Shown: piece by piece, positions 7,437-15,680 of the stretch
How positions within the stretch are numbered: position 1 is the first letter of the stretch
How the letters are laid out: each line of letters opens with the position of its first letter
From: Acidaminobacter sp964416305
GTDB taxonomy: Bacteria > Bacillota > Clostridia > Peptostreptococcales > Acidaminobacteraceae
Direction: 5' to 3'
Length of the DNA: 64,000 nt
Assembly: GCA_964416305.1 (NCBI GenBank)
Contig: CAYQDM010000012.1
Coordinates: forward strand, 48,841 to 112,840
Notes under the pieces: model-generated
What the model was told of the DNA's origin: nothing
The model's input: the letters and a program-made list of their open reading frames with translations, nothing else
Databases searched by the model: none
Position numbers and translations under genes: made by a program

Positions 7437-9129
7437 TCATCATAAGTGCGACGAATGCTACAAATGCCTGCGCGTGTGTCCCACCAAAGCCATCAAGTTT
7501 ACTGAGCACAACCGGGACATCATCAACAGCCTCTGTATCAAGTGCGGGTTATGTCAGGCCAGCTGTCCCCAAAGCGCCCTGACGATCCAAAATGACCGGC
7601 ACAAGATCAAGAAACAAATTCATTTGGGTCGAAAAATTGCGGTCTCCCTGGCGCCTTCCTTTGCCGCAGCGTTTGATGATGCGGATCCTAAAAAGATCAT
7701 TACAGCGCTCAGGACCCTTGGCGTGACATGGGTCGAGGAAACGGGTGTCGCGGCAGAGCTTGTCTCCAGAAATTATGAAGCCATGCTGGAGACCATGGGG
7801 ACGGAGAATGTCCTGACCACCTGTTGTCCTTCCGCCAACTATCTGGTTCAGCAGTACTACCCCGAGCTGCTGGATGCCATGCTGCCAGTGGTTTCACCCA
7901 TGATTGCCCATGGGAAGCTGCTTAAGGAAAAGTACGGACCGGACTGCTATACCGTCTTTATAGGACCGTGTCTGGCCAAAAAGGCGGAAGCGGAGGAAAT
8001 GCCCTACATAGACGCGGTATTGACTTTCAATGAACTGGCGGGATGGCTGGAAGACGAGGGGATCCCTTACAGACAGCTGCCGCCGGGGGTCTTTGATGAA
8101 AAAGCCACCATCCGGGGCATGGCTTATCCCATGGGTGGGAGCCTCTTTAAGAACGACCGCCAAACGCCCATCCACAGCGGGTACAGAATGATCCGCGCGG
8201 ATGGTATTGACCGCTGCAAAGATCTGCTGGAAACCCTTAAAATTGGCGGCATCAAAAATTACTGCATAGAAATGAATATCTGCAGCGGCAGCTGCATCAA
8301 CGGTCCGGATATGCCTCACGATGGGCTGAAGTTCTTCCAGCGCAAAGACCGGATGCTGGATTATCTGAAAGCCCACGCGGACCACCGGGAGCTGGATCAG
8401 CTGCTTTGCGAAAGCTCCGCGGATTTATCCTTCAAGCATGACTTTGAAGCCCATGTGGTGCAGCTGAAAAAGCCTACTAAGGAAGAAGTGAATGAGATCC
8501 TCCGCAAAATTGACAAATTCAGCGAGAAGGATCATCTCAACTGCGGTGCTTGCGGCTATGAAACCTGTGTCAGCAAAGCCATAGCCGTTTACAATGAGAT
8601 GTCAAAGCCTCAGATGTGCCTGCCTTACTTGCGCTCAAAGGCTGAAAGCCTCAGCATGGCGTTGTTTGAGAACACGCCCAATCTGGTGTGCGTTCTGGAT
8701 CACCAGCTGAACATTTTGGAGTACAATCCTACCTTTGCCAAGACCTTCGATATGGAAAAGCATTCCCTTAAGGAGGTGCCGGTGGTGGCGTTCCTGGATG
8801 GCCCGTTTTTCAGTGAGTGTGTCAGACTGAAAAAGAGCATCTTTGGGCAGCGGGTGCATCTTGAGACCATCGGCAAAGTACTGTACTGTAATGCCATTTA
8901 TACGGAGCGGTTCATTCTGGGGATCATGACGGACATGACCGCCGTTGAGAAGAGCCGGCAGGAGCTGGCGGCCGTGAAGGAGAAGACGCTGGTGGCCTGC
9001 CAGGAGGTCATCAACAAGCAGATGCGCGTGGCCCAGGAGATTGCCAGCCTTCTGGGAGAGACGACTGCGGAGACGAAGGTCAATCTCAACCGGCTGAAGG
9101 AGATCGTGATGATGGATGAGGGCTATTGA
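7417..9129 (+). CDS. hfsB: sensory-type [FeFe] hydrogenase with PAS domain (HfsB-like)
   Basis: This is a 570-residue protein with a GTG start overlapping hfsA. Order of domains: two 4Fe-4S ferredoxin clusters (C11xxC14xxC17xxxC21 and C40xxC43xxC46xxxC50), an H-cluster domain (about 70-380) with TTCCPSAN (Cys136/137), GPCLAKKAE (Cys185) and NICSGSCINGP (Cys289, Cys293), an extra Fe-S motif NCGACGYETC near 365, and a PAS domain (about 410-510). The PAS tail and the altered H-cluster motifs are typical of group C hydrogenases thought to sense hydrogen or redox state rather than make bulk hydrogen. The adjacent phosphatase gene supports a signalling role. Confidence 0.88.
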   Translation: MKFIEFDHHKCDECYKCLRVCPTKAIKFTEHNRDIINSLCIKCGLCQASCPQSALTIQNDRHKIKKQIHLGRKIAVSLAPSFAAAFDDADPKKIITALRTLGVTWVEETGVAAELVSRNYEAMLETMGTENVLTTCCPSANYLVQQYYPELLDAMLPVVSPMIAHGKLLKEKYGPDCYTVFIGPCLAKKAEAEEMPYIDAVLTFNELAGWLEDEGIPYRQLPPGVFDEKATIRGMAYPMGGSLFKNDRQTPIHSGYRMIRADGIDRCKDLLETLKIGGIKNYCIEMNICSGSCINGPDMPHDGLKFFQRKDRMLDYLKAHADHRELDQLLCESSADLSFKHDFEAHVVQLKKPTKEEVNEILRKIDKFSEKDHLNCGACGYETCVSKAIAVYNEMSKPQMCLPYLRSKAESLSMALFENTPNLVCVLDHQLNILEYNPTFAKTFDMEKHSLKEVPVVAFLDGPFFSECVRLKKSIFGQRVHLETIGKVLYCNAIYTERFILGIMTDMTAVEKSRQELAAVKEKTLVACQEVINKQMRVAQEIASLLGETTAETKVNLNRLKEIVMMDEGY

Positions 9130-9130
9130 G

Positions 9131-10291
9131 ATGGGGAAAATGGAAACCTATATTGACGTGGCCATTCACGCGCTGAACAAGAAGGGCGAGGAGCTCTGCG
9201 GCGACCAGGCAGACCTCTTCAAATCCGACGACGAGGTTTTCTTTGTGATGGCCGATGGTCTCGGAAGCGGCGTCAAAGCCAACATCCTGGCGACGCTGAC
9301 GGTCAAGATCGCCATGACCATGCTGCGCCACGGGGAGTCTTTGGAGGAAACCATTGACACCATCATGCAGACCCTGCCGGTGTGCAGCGTCAGAAAGGTG
9401 GCGTACTCGACCTTTTGCATGGTACATCTGAGAAACGACGGCCGCTGCCGACTCATTGAGTATCACAATCCGCCGGTGTTCTTTTGCAGGAATGGCCGGA
9501 TCACGCCCTATGTCAGCACTTATGAGACTTATGGTGACAAGGAGGTCCGGATTTCTGAGCTTGAGCTGGGGATTGGGGATTATCTGACCATTGTCAGCGA
9601 TGGCGCAGTGCACGCGGGCGTGGGGACCATGCTCAATCACGGGTGGGAGTGGCCGCACATCGCGGCTTTCTTGAACCGCCAGCAGCCCAAATCTGCGGAG
9701 CTGATCTCAAAAACCTTGATTGAGACCTGCAACAACTTGTACGGCGGCCTGCCTGGGGATGACACCAGCGTGGCTACTCTCATGCTGGTGGAGCCCAAGG
9801 TTACTCGGCTGTTTTCGGGGCCGCCGGTGCAAAGAGAGCAGGATCATGAGGTGGCGACGCGCTTTGTTCAGGGTTCGGTAAAGCGGGTCGTCTGCGGCGG
9901 CACGGCGGCCAATTTGATGGCCAGGGAGCTGAACCGTGAGCTTCGGTGTGAGATGGATTATTATGAGCCGTCCATTCCGCCGATTGCCCATATCAAGGGC
10001 ATAGACCTGGTGACGGAGGGCGTCCTGACGTTGAAGCGAGTGTCGGAAAAACTGGAGGACTACGCCGCCGGACAAATTATCCCCTTTGAGAAGCCGGATG
10101 CGGCCACGTTAATCCTGGACCTGCTGATCAACGACAGCACCCATATTGAGTTTTGGATTGGGAAGGCCATAAATCCTGCGCACCAAAATCCGGATTTTCC
10201 TTTTGAGCTGAGCATCAAGCAGACTATTTTGGACAGGATTATTGCGACGCTTGGGAAGATTGGGAAGATCGTGACGATTCAGTATGTGTGA
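9131..10291 (+). CDS. hfsC: SpoIIE/PP2C-type serine phosphatase of hydrogenase operon
   Basis: The ATG at 9131 lies seven bases after GAGGG and immediately behind the hfsB stop. The roughly 386-residue protein has a PP2C/SpoIIE phosphatase domain in its first 220 residues: GDQADLF, VMADGLGSG (metal-binding Asp), LTIVSDGAVHAG and GGLPGDDTSVATL. The C-terminal 160 residues (about 230-386) are an extra domain with CGGTAANLMAREL, common to hydrogenase-linked phosphatases. It is expected to dephosphorylate a Ser/Thr-phosphorylated protein in response to the HfsB sensor. The target is not visible here. Confidence 0.85.
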   Translation: MGKMETYIDVAIHALNKKGEELCGDQADLFKSDDEVFFVMADGLGSGVKANILATLTVKIAMTMLRHGESLEETIDTIMQTLPVCSVRKVAYSTFCMVHLRNDGRCRLIEYHNPPVFFCRNGRITPYVSTYETYGDKEVRISELELGIGDYLTIVSDGAVHAGVGTMLNHGWEWPHIAAFLNRQQPKSAELISKTLIETCNNLYGGLPGDDTSVATLMLVEPKVTRLFSGPPVQREQDHEVATRFVQGSVKRVVCGGTAANLMARELNRELRCEMDYYEPSIPPIAHIKGIDLVTEGVLTLKRVSEKLEDYAAGQIIPFEKPDAATLILDLLINDSTHIEFWIGKAINPAHQNPDFPFELSIKQTILDRIIATLGKIGKIVTIQYV

Positions 10292-10400
10292 CTTTTTGTG
10301 GCTGCGTGTGACGGTGTGTGGATGCGCGTGACTTAGTGTGAAGCTTTCAAATCAGCGATTAAAATAGATGGATGAAAGAGTCTAAAATGAGGTGGCAGTT

Positions 10401-11882
10401 GTGAGGAAATTTGAGAATCAAGTGCAGCTTGTCAAATATGAAGTTCTGAAAGAGGTCGCCAGATTGACGTTTCGGGATCAACTGGAGGCACTTTATGTAC
10501 GAATCCCCAATGTTGTGGATCCCGGGCCGGAGCCCAGGTTCAGGTGCTGTATCCATCATGAGCGCGCCGTGACCAAGGAACGGATCAGAATGGCCATGGG
10601 GGGCACGCCGGCGATCCCGGGAGTCGTTGAAGTCCTCGATTCGGCCTGTGATCAGTGCCCGGTCAGCCGGTACAAGGTGACGGAATCCTGCCGGGGCTGT
10701 CTTGCCCACCGCTGCCAGGCGTCCTGCCCGATTGGCGCGATCCAGATGATCCAAGGCAAAGCGATAATCGATGAAAGCAAGTGTGTGGAATGTGGGCGCT
10801 GCCAGGCGGCTTGCCCCTACAACGCCATAGTCGACAACCTGCGCCCCTGCATGAGAGCCTGCCCGGTGGATGCCCTCTCCATTAATGCGCAGAAGAAAGC
10901 TGTGATCGATTATGGAAAATGCATTCAGTGCGGGGCGTGCGTGTATAATTGTCCCTTTGGCGCCATTCAGGACAAATCTGAAATTGTGCCAATCATCCGA
11001 AAATTGATGGCCGCTCGGCAGCCTGGCGCACCTCAGGTTTATGCGGTCATTGCGCCGGCGTTCGCGTCTCAGTTCAATTATGCGAATCTTGGGCAGATTA
11101 TCACCGGCATTAAGCGCCTGGGCTTCAGAGATGTGGTAGAGGCGGCCCTGGGCGCGGATTTGGTCGCAGTGCATGAGGCGGGGGAGCTTCTTAGTCATTT
11201 GGAGGACCACCGCTATATGACGAGCTCTTGCTGCCCGGCTTTTGTGGACTTTATTCACAAGAAACACCCTCAGGCTCTTGAAAATGTCTCTGGGACGGTG
11301 TCGCCCATGATTGCGGCGTCGAGGCTCATCAAATCGGTGGATCCCTCTGCAGTGACGGTGTTCATAGGTCCGTGCATTGCCAAGAAGGCCGAAAAGGCGC
11401 TTCCTGATCTGGATGGGATCACGGATTATGTGATGACCTTTGAGGAATTGCTTTCGCTTTTGGATGCCCGGGAGATCCGACTGGAGGAGCTTGCGGAATC
11501 TCCGATGAACAACGCTTCCTACTATGGCCGCATCTTCGCCGGTGCCGGGGGCCTGTCCAAAGCCGTAGTGGCTACGGCGTTGAAATTGGCACCGGATTCC
11601 GGCGTCAAAGCCGTCGCTGCTATAGGCGATGGCATCAAGGCTTGCGACAAGCTTTTGAAGCTGGCTAAAGCGAATCGTCTGGAGGGCAACTTCATTGAAG
11701 GGATGGCCTGTGAGGGCGGGTGTATCAAGGGTCCTGTGTCGCTGCATCATGGCGCCAAAGATTTGAAGGCGCTGGAGGCTTACGCGAAGATGGCGCTCGA
11801 AGAGGATGCGATTTCTGCCACGAGGATTTTTGAAGAAGTGGAGATTGATTTGGGGCGGACGTTGGAAAAGGAATTGGCGTGA
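10401..11882 (+). CDS. hfsD: [FeFe] hydrogenase, group B-type monomer (HfsD-like)
   Basis: The GTG at 10401, six bases after GAGGTGG, is preferred to the GTG at 10392 that overlaps this ribosome site. The product of about 493 residues would catalyse reversible proton reduction. It contains an N-terminal extension with cysteine motifs, 4Fe-4S ferredoxin clusters (CVECGRCQAACP and CIQCGACVYNCP) and the H-cluster domain with SSCCPAF, GPCIAKKAE and MACEGGCIKGP. Gaps to hfsC are about 100 bases with no terminator, so it belongs to the same operon. In relatives, loss of the hfs cluster abolishes most hydrogen production, which is family knowledge rather than evidence from here. Confidence 0.88.
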   Translation: MRKFENQVQLVKYEVLKEVARLTFRDQLEALYVRIPNVVDPGPEPRFRCCIHHERAVTKERIRMAMGGTPAIPGVVEVLDSACDQCPVSRYKVTESCRGCLAHRCQASCPIGAIQMIQGKAIIDESKCVECGRCQAACPYNAIVDNLRPCMRACPVDALSINAQKKAVIDYGKCIQCGACVYNCPFGAIQDKSEIVPIIRKLMAARQPGAPQVYAVIAPAFASQFNYANLGQIITGIKRLGFRDVVEAALGADLVAVHEAGELLSHLEDHRYMTSSCCPAFVDFIHKKHPQALENVSGTVSPMIAASRLIKSVDPSAVTVFIGPCIAKKAEKALPDLDGITDYVMTFEELLSLLDAREIRLEELAESPMNNASYYGRIFAGAGGLSKAVVATALKLAPDSGVKAVAAIGDGIKACDKLLKLAKANRLEGNFIEGMACEGGCIKGPVSLHHGAKDLKALEAYAKMALEEDAISATRIFEEVEIDLGRTLEKELA

Positions 11883-11899
11883 GAGGTGTGTAAGAGGTT

Positions 11900-11937
11900 G
11901 CAAAAACGCTGCTGTGCAGCGTTTTTGCGCTTTTTTG
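11900..11937 (+). terminator. terminator of hydrogenase operon
   Basis: Arms GCAAAAACGCTG (11900-11911) and CAGCGTTTTTGC (11917-11928) form a tight hairpin followed by GCTTTTTTGG, 18 bases after the hfsD stop. Confidence 0.9.
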
Positions 11938-11950
11938 GAGCAAAGGAAGT

Positions 11951-12035
11951 GGCATCCCCACTGAGAATGGATATCGCAAGCTCTGGCACCAAAATGAAAA
12001 CTGTCCGCGTCACCAACCCCAAAGTTGTCCACGTG
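11951..12035 (+). repeat. composite interspersed repeat, copy 2
   Basis: The core carries CACTGAGAATGG and GCAAGCTCTGGCACCAA and is followed by CTGTCCGCGTCACCAA (12001-12016) and a decayed second tail, TTGTCCACGTGG. It directly follows the hfsD terminator, repeating the order hairpin, core, tails seen in other copies. Confidence 0.8.
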
Positions 12036-12068
12036 GTTTACGTCTATTGCCGCAAATTCTCACTTGAG

Positions 12069-12114
12069 TTGACGAGGATAGAATCTCGTGCTACACTGAT
12101 ATCGAAAACCGATA
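12069..12114 (+). promoter_or_regulatory. promoter and possible operator of padR-fetAB operon
   Basis: TTGACG (12069-12074) and TACACT (12092-12097) are separated by 17 bp. A palindrome TATCG-N5-CGATA follows at 12100-12114, at the expected start of transcription, and could be the site of the PadR-type regulator encoded just downstream (autoregulation is common in that family). Confidence 0.6.
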
Positions 12115-12159
12115 ACGAAATACGAAATCAGTAAAGATCACAAGCAAAGCGAGGTTCCT

Positions 12160-12477
12160 ATGAGCGGATACGTCAATAAAAGACTGTTTCAAGGCTTTAT
12201 TCTCCTTCATATCCTTCACCACGCCAGTGAAACGCCTGTGTTTGGCAGCTGGCTCATTGAGGAGCTTTCAGAGCATGGGTACAAGCTTAGTCCGGGTACG
12301 CTTTATCCCATCCTCCACCATCTGGAAGAAGAACAGCTTCTCGAGCACTACGACGAAAATGTAGGCGGCAAGATCAGGAAATACTATGTCACCACAGAGC
12401 AGGGGCTGGCAGAGCTGAACGAGGCCAAGCGCTACCTCGCCGAGTTGACTAAAGAGATTGGCATCCTGGAGGTTTAA
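12160..12477 (+). CDS. PadR-family transcriptional regulator
   Basis: A 105-residue winged-helix regulator. The family signature LSPGTLYPILHHLEEEQLLE lies near residues 45-65, followed by the wing segment KYYVTTEQGLAELNEAKRYL. It has only a short C-terminal dimerisation helix, typical of the small PadR-s2 type. It is the first gene of an operon with a metal-type ABC exporter and probably represses that operon until a ligand or metal binds. The next gene starts two bases after its stop codon. Confidence 0.88.
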   Translation: MSGYVNKRLFQGFILLHILHHASETPVFGSWLIEELSEHGYKLSPGTLYPILHHLEEEQLLEHYDENVGGKIRKYYVTTEQGLAELNEAKRYLAELTKEIGILEV

Positions 12478-12478
12478 T

Positions 12479-13117
12479 ATGTTTGAAATTCGAAATTTGA
12501 AATACCAGGAGATCCTGGAGATCCCGGCACTAAGCATCAAGCCGGGCGTCACGGTCATCGCAGGCGCCAGCGGCAGCGGCAAAACCACCCTGCTGAGGCT
12601 CCTCAACAAATCCATATCACCGACTGCGGGGAGCATCACCTACAATGGCACCGAACTGATGGAGATTCCTTCGGTGAAACTAAGGCGGGAAGTCCTCTTG
12701 CTATCTCAACAGCCTGCGATTTTTAACGGCGATCTCAGACACAACCTGGAGATTGGCTTTAAATTTCAAAATAGGGCGCTGCCATCTGAAAAAGCCATGC
12801 TGGAAATGCTGCGGCAGGTCCATTTGAACAAAACGCTGGAGACTGAGGTGCGGCTATTGTCGGGTGGGGAGAAGCAGAGGCTGGCCATCGGCAGAGTTTT
12901 CTTGCTGGAACCGGCGGTCTTCCTGCTGGACGAGCCGTCTTCGGCGCTGGACGACGTCACGGAGGAATCAGTCATCAGCTTGGTAGTCGAAAAGGCGCGC
13001 CGAGATGGACAGTCCATTATCATGGTGACGCATTCAAAGGCGGTGGCGGCGCAGTTCGCGGACGACATCATTGAATTCGAGGCCGGAAAAATCAAGGCGA
13101 AGGAGTCGAAGTCATGA
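12479..13117 (+). CDS. fetA: ABC transporter ATPase, FetA/YbbL-like
   Basis: The ATG at 12479 (MFEIRNLKYQEI) is used rather than an upstream in-frame ATG that lies inside padR; GGAGG precedes it. The 212-residue ATPase has Walker A GASGSGKTTLL, signature LLSGGEKQRLAIGR and Walker B VFLLDEPSSALD. It pairs with the FetB-like permease whose start overlaps its stop. In Escherichia coli FetAB exports iron and raises resistance to oxidative stress; the substrate here is inferred from that homology only. Confidence 0.85.
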   Translation: MFEIRNLKYQEILEIPALSIKPGVTVIAGASGSGKTTLLRLLNKSISPTAGSITYNGTELMEIPSVKLRREVLLLSQQPAIFNGDLRHNLEIGFKFQNRALPSEKAMLEMLRQVHLNKTLETEVRLLSGGEKQRLAIGRVFLLEPAVFLLDEPSSALDDVTEESVISLVVEKARRDGQSIIMVTHSKAVAAQFADDIIEFEAGKIKAKESKS

Positions 13118-13890
13118 GCGGTGTCATAGAGCTTTCCATTTGGCAGGTAGCGCTGTCCTACGTCTTCGTCCTGGTTGTGCTGAGCATCATCATCAAACGG
13201 GGGATCCGCAGGGAGCGCGAGCTGCTGCTGGCGTCACTCAGGATGACCGTGCAGCTGATCCTGACGGGCTACGTGCTCACGTTTATATTTGAGACGCCCA
13301 GCCCGTGGCTGACACTGCTGATCGTCACCTTTATGGTAGCCTACGCGATCCGGACGGTATTTCAGAAGTTTAAAGGGCGCTTGTCAACGCCGCTGAAAAA
13401 GACCATTGCAGGCGCCATGGCAGCAGGGACCTTTTCATGTGTTTTCTACTTCATACTGGTCGTGGTCCAAATTGATCCGTGGTATCAGCCGCAGTATTTC
13501 ATTCCCCTGGCGGGCATGATGATTGGGAATTCCATGACGGGGATCTCCCTTGGAGTCAAATCCCTGCTGGACGGCATGACGACCCAGCGACAGCTGGTGG
13601 AGGACGCCCTGAACCTGGGGGCGACGCCTAAAATGGCAACCCACGACATCATCAACTCCACCTTCGACGCGGCGATTATGCCGACCATCAATTCCATGCT
13701 CGGCATGGGCGTCATCTCCCTGCCGGGGATGATGACGGGCCAGATCCTGTCCGGGACAGCGCCCACCACGGCAGTCATGTACCAGATCGCCATTATGCTG
13801 GGGATCATGGGTGCGGTGTCGCTGACGGTCATTCTCCTGCTTCAATTTGGATACAAGAGTTTTTTCAACGATCAGGATCAGCTGGTGTGA
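13114..13890 (+). CDS. fetB: ABC transporter permease, FetB/YbbM (UPF0014) family
   Basis: A 258-residue membrane protein with about seven hydrophobic helices. Family hallmarks are RGIRRERELLLASLRMTVQL near the start, the MTTQRQLVEDALNLGATP loop and the segment MLGMGVISLPGMMTGQILSG. It overlaps the fetA stop by four bases, so the two are cotranslated. It should form the membrane channel of a putative iron or other metal exporter. No substrate-binding protein is present, as expected for an exporter. Confidence 0.9.
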   Translation: MSGVIELSIWQVALSYVFVLVVLSIIIKRGIRRERELLLASLRMTVQLILTGYVLTFIFETPSPWLTLLIVTFMVAYAIRTVFQKFKGRLSTPLKKTIAGAMAAGTFSCVFYFILVVVQIDPWYQPQYFIPLAGMMIGNSMTGISLGVKSLLDGMTTQRQLVEDALNLGATPKMATHDIINSTFDAAIMPTINSMLGMGVISLPGMMTGQILSGTAPTTAVMYQIAIMLGIMGAVSLTVILLLQFGYKSFFNDQDQLV

Positions 13891-13993
13891 ACAAAGACGA
13901 AAGCTTTTGCCGATGGTCACGATACGCCCAATAATGGGGTAGCCTAAACCGGACAGCCATCATCTGAAGACCTTAAGAAAAAAAGGAGGCATT

Positions 13994-15166
13994 ATGAACA
14001 ACCACAAATGGAACAGTTTTCTCAAAGACGTCTTTGTCTGTTCACTCGGAGCTTATGGCGGCCCTGAGGCGCATATTGGCGTATTTATAGATCAATTGGT
14101 CACCAAAAAGAAGCACTTGACCGAGGAAGAGCTGATCGAGCTCGTCGCGCTCTGCAGCATCATGCCGGGCCCGACCAGCACCCAGACCATTGTCGCCGTT
14201 GGCCACAAAGTGGGCGGTCCCATGCTGGGATTCCTGACAATGCTGGTTTGGGCGCTTCCGGTACTGGTGCTGATGACCCTTCTGTCTTTCTTATATCAGT
14301 TTCTCGACATGCTCAACATTTCAAGCGACAGCCTGCGCTATATAGGCCCGCTGGCGGTGGGCTTTATCGTTGTCGCCGCCTTTAAGATAGGCAGAAAGGT
14401 CGTAACCAATCGTCTGACGGCCATCCTGATGGTATTCGGTGCTGTGACGACCTACTTCATCAGATCACCATGGATTTTCCCGATGATCCTATTAATCGGC
14501 GGCGCCGTCAGCGTGCTGACTTCCGGAGAAAAGAATCTATGGAATCATGTCAAGCTCAGTCCGCCGTGGCGCTATTTGGCAGCATTTGCAGGGATCGCCA
14601 TTGGAAGTGTCATTTTGACTCTGACTTGGGACAATATCCTGGTGCACCTCTTTGAAAGCTTCTATAGATATGGCTATCTCGTCTTTGGCGGCGGACAGGT
14701 CGTGGTGCCGGTCATGTACAGTGAAATGGTGGACATCCGCCAATATATGAACAACCAGGAATTCCTGACGGGCTATGGCCTCGTACAGGGTCTGCCGGGT
14801 CCGATGTTCAGCTTCAGTGCCTTCGTGGGCGGCATGGCGGCCAGGAGTTACGGTGCTTTCACACAAGTAATGGCGGCTGTGCTGAGCGGCGTCGGCATTT
14901 TCCTGCCGGGTTTGCTTCTGATCTACTTCATTTATCCTGTGTGGGAGCGCCTTAGGCAGATCCGGGGCATCAAGACTGCACTGAAAGGGATCAATGCCAT
15001 TGCAGGCGGCATGATTGCTGTGGCCGCGGTGATCGTCATGCAGAAGAGTGGTTTCCAGATTGATAACTTGCTGGTGTCCGCTGTCACAATTGTACTGTTG
15101 CTGACGAAGAAAGTTCCAGCGCCAATCATAGTGCTGCTGGCGCTGGTGGCGGGGTTTGTGGTGTAA
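13994..15166 (+). CDS. chrA: chromate transporter (CHR family), two-domain
   Basis: A 390-residue membrane protein made of two homologous CHR halves. The first carries YGGPEAHIG and SIMPGPTSTQT, the second FGGGQVVVPV and GLPGPMFSFSAFVGG. The strong AAAAAAGGAGG site supports the start. Known members expel chromate in a proton-motive-force-dependent manner, but many relatives have untested substrates. It follows the metal exporter genes by about 100 bases that contain a lone GCCGATGGTCA half-repeat, so it may be a separate unit. Confidence 0.88.
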   Translation: MNNHKWNSFLKDVFVCSLGAYGGPEAHIGVFIDQLVTKKKHLTEEELIELVALCSIMPGPTSTQTIVAVGHKVGGPMLGFLTMLVWALPVLVLMTLLSFLYQFLDMLNISSDSLRYIGPLAVGFIVVAAFKIGRKVVTNRLTAILMVFGAVTTYFIRSPWIFPMILLIGGAVSVLTSGEKNLWNHVKLSPPWRYLAAFAGIAIGSVILTLTWDNILVHLFESFYRYGYLVFGGGQVVVPVMYSEMVDIRQYMNNQEFLTGYGLVQGLPGPMFSFSAFVGGMAARSYGAFTQVMAAVLSGVGIFLPGLLLIYFIYPVWERLRQIRGIKTALKGINAIAGGMIAVAAVIVMQKSGFQIDNLLVSAVTIVLLLTKKVPAPIIVLLALVAGFVV

Positions 15167-15312
15167 CAGAGATACTGGCGGAAAGTTGGTGGTGGGCGCA
15201 GCCGATTGGGGTGGTGGCCTGGAGATACTTTCTTCATCTAATGTGAAAGAATGACCCTGGAATGAAGAGGAATGATCTCAGAAAGATGAGGTAAGACTCC
15301 AGAAAGTGAAGA

Positions 15313-15366
15313 AAATCCCCCAGAACCAACTGGCCGGCGGCCAGTTGGTTCTGGGGGATTTTTTCC
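15313..15366 (+). terminator. perfect 23-bp hairpin, probable terminator
   Basis: Two arms of 23 bases (15313-15335 and 15339-15361), beginning AAATCCCCCAGAACC and ending in its exact complement, are separated by three bases and followed by a T run. The stem is unusually long and perfect for a terminator. A near copy occurs at 30056 with the same flanks, so it is also part of a repeat. Confidence 0.85.
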
Positions 15367-15370
15367 TTGT

Positions 15371-15490
15371 AAGTGTCATCCCACTGAGAATGATTTTCGC
15401 AAGCTCTGGTACCAAATTTGTCTTTGTCCGCGTCACCAATCTGAAAGTTGTCCGCGTCACCAACCTGAAAGTTGTCCGCGTCACCAACCA
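15371..15490 (+). repeat. composite interspersed repeat, copy 3 (three tails)
   Basis: The core (15371-15418, with CACTGAGAATGATTTTCGC then AAGCTCTGGTACCAA) is followed by three tandem 24-bp units starting TTGTCCGCGTCACCAA at 15424, 15448 and 15472. With the hairpin at 15313 it is the most complete copy. It fills most of the 514-base gap between chrA and the asparaginase gene. Confidence 0.9.
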
Positions 15491-15617
15491 CGCATCACAA
15501 ACCGCACTAAATCTATGGCCTGAACAGGCAATAAAATGTCACCTTATTTTTATGCGGTAATTTCTTAAAAGATGTGCAAAACGTTAATGAAAATGCGAAT
15601 TTTCCATGCTATCGACC

Positions 15618-15646
15618 TGTAATTTCGAAATCGACTTCATTATAAT
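15618..15646 (+). promoter_or_regulatory. possible promoter of asparaginase operon
   Basis: A perfect TATAAT lies at 15641-15646, about 35 bases before the start codon. The -35 region (TGTAAT at 15618, 17 bp away) is a poor match, so an activator may be needed. Confidence 0.4.
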
Positions 15647-15680
15647 GGGGTCATAGAATAGACGATTTCGGAGGTGTTTC

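Noticed and set aside
10292..10400. Recurring GTGTGAC strings between hfsC and hfsD as an operator array
   Set aside because: Spacing is irregular and the strings look like low-complexity sequence within one operon.
10359..12032. A 557-codon open frame on the minus strand opposite hfsD
   Set aside because: It is antisense to a clear [FeFe] hydrogenase and its N-terminus is a translated composite repeat. Its length is explained by the base composition of the coding strand.
15424..15489. Three 24-bp repeats as a CRISPR array
   Set aside because: The units are directly tandem with only short conserved spacers, no unique spacers and no cas genes.
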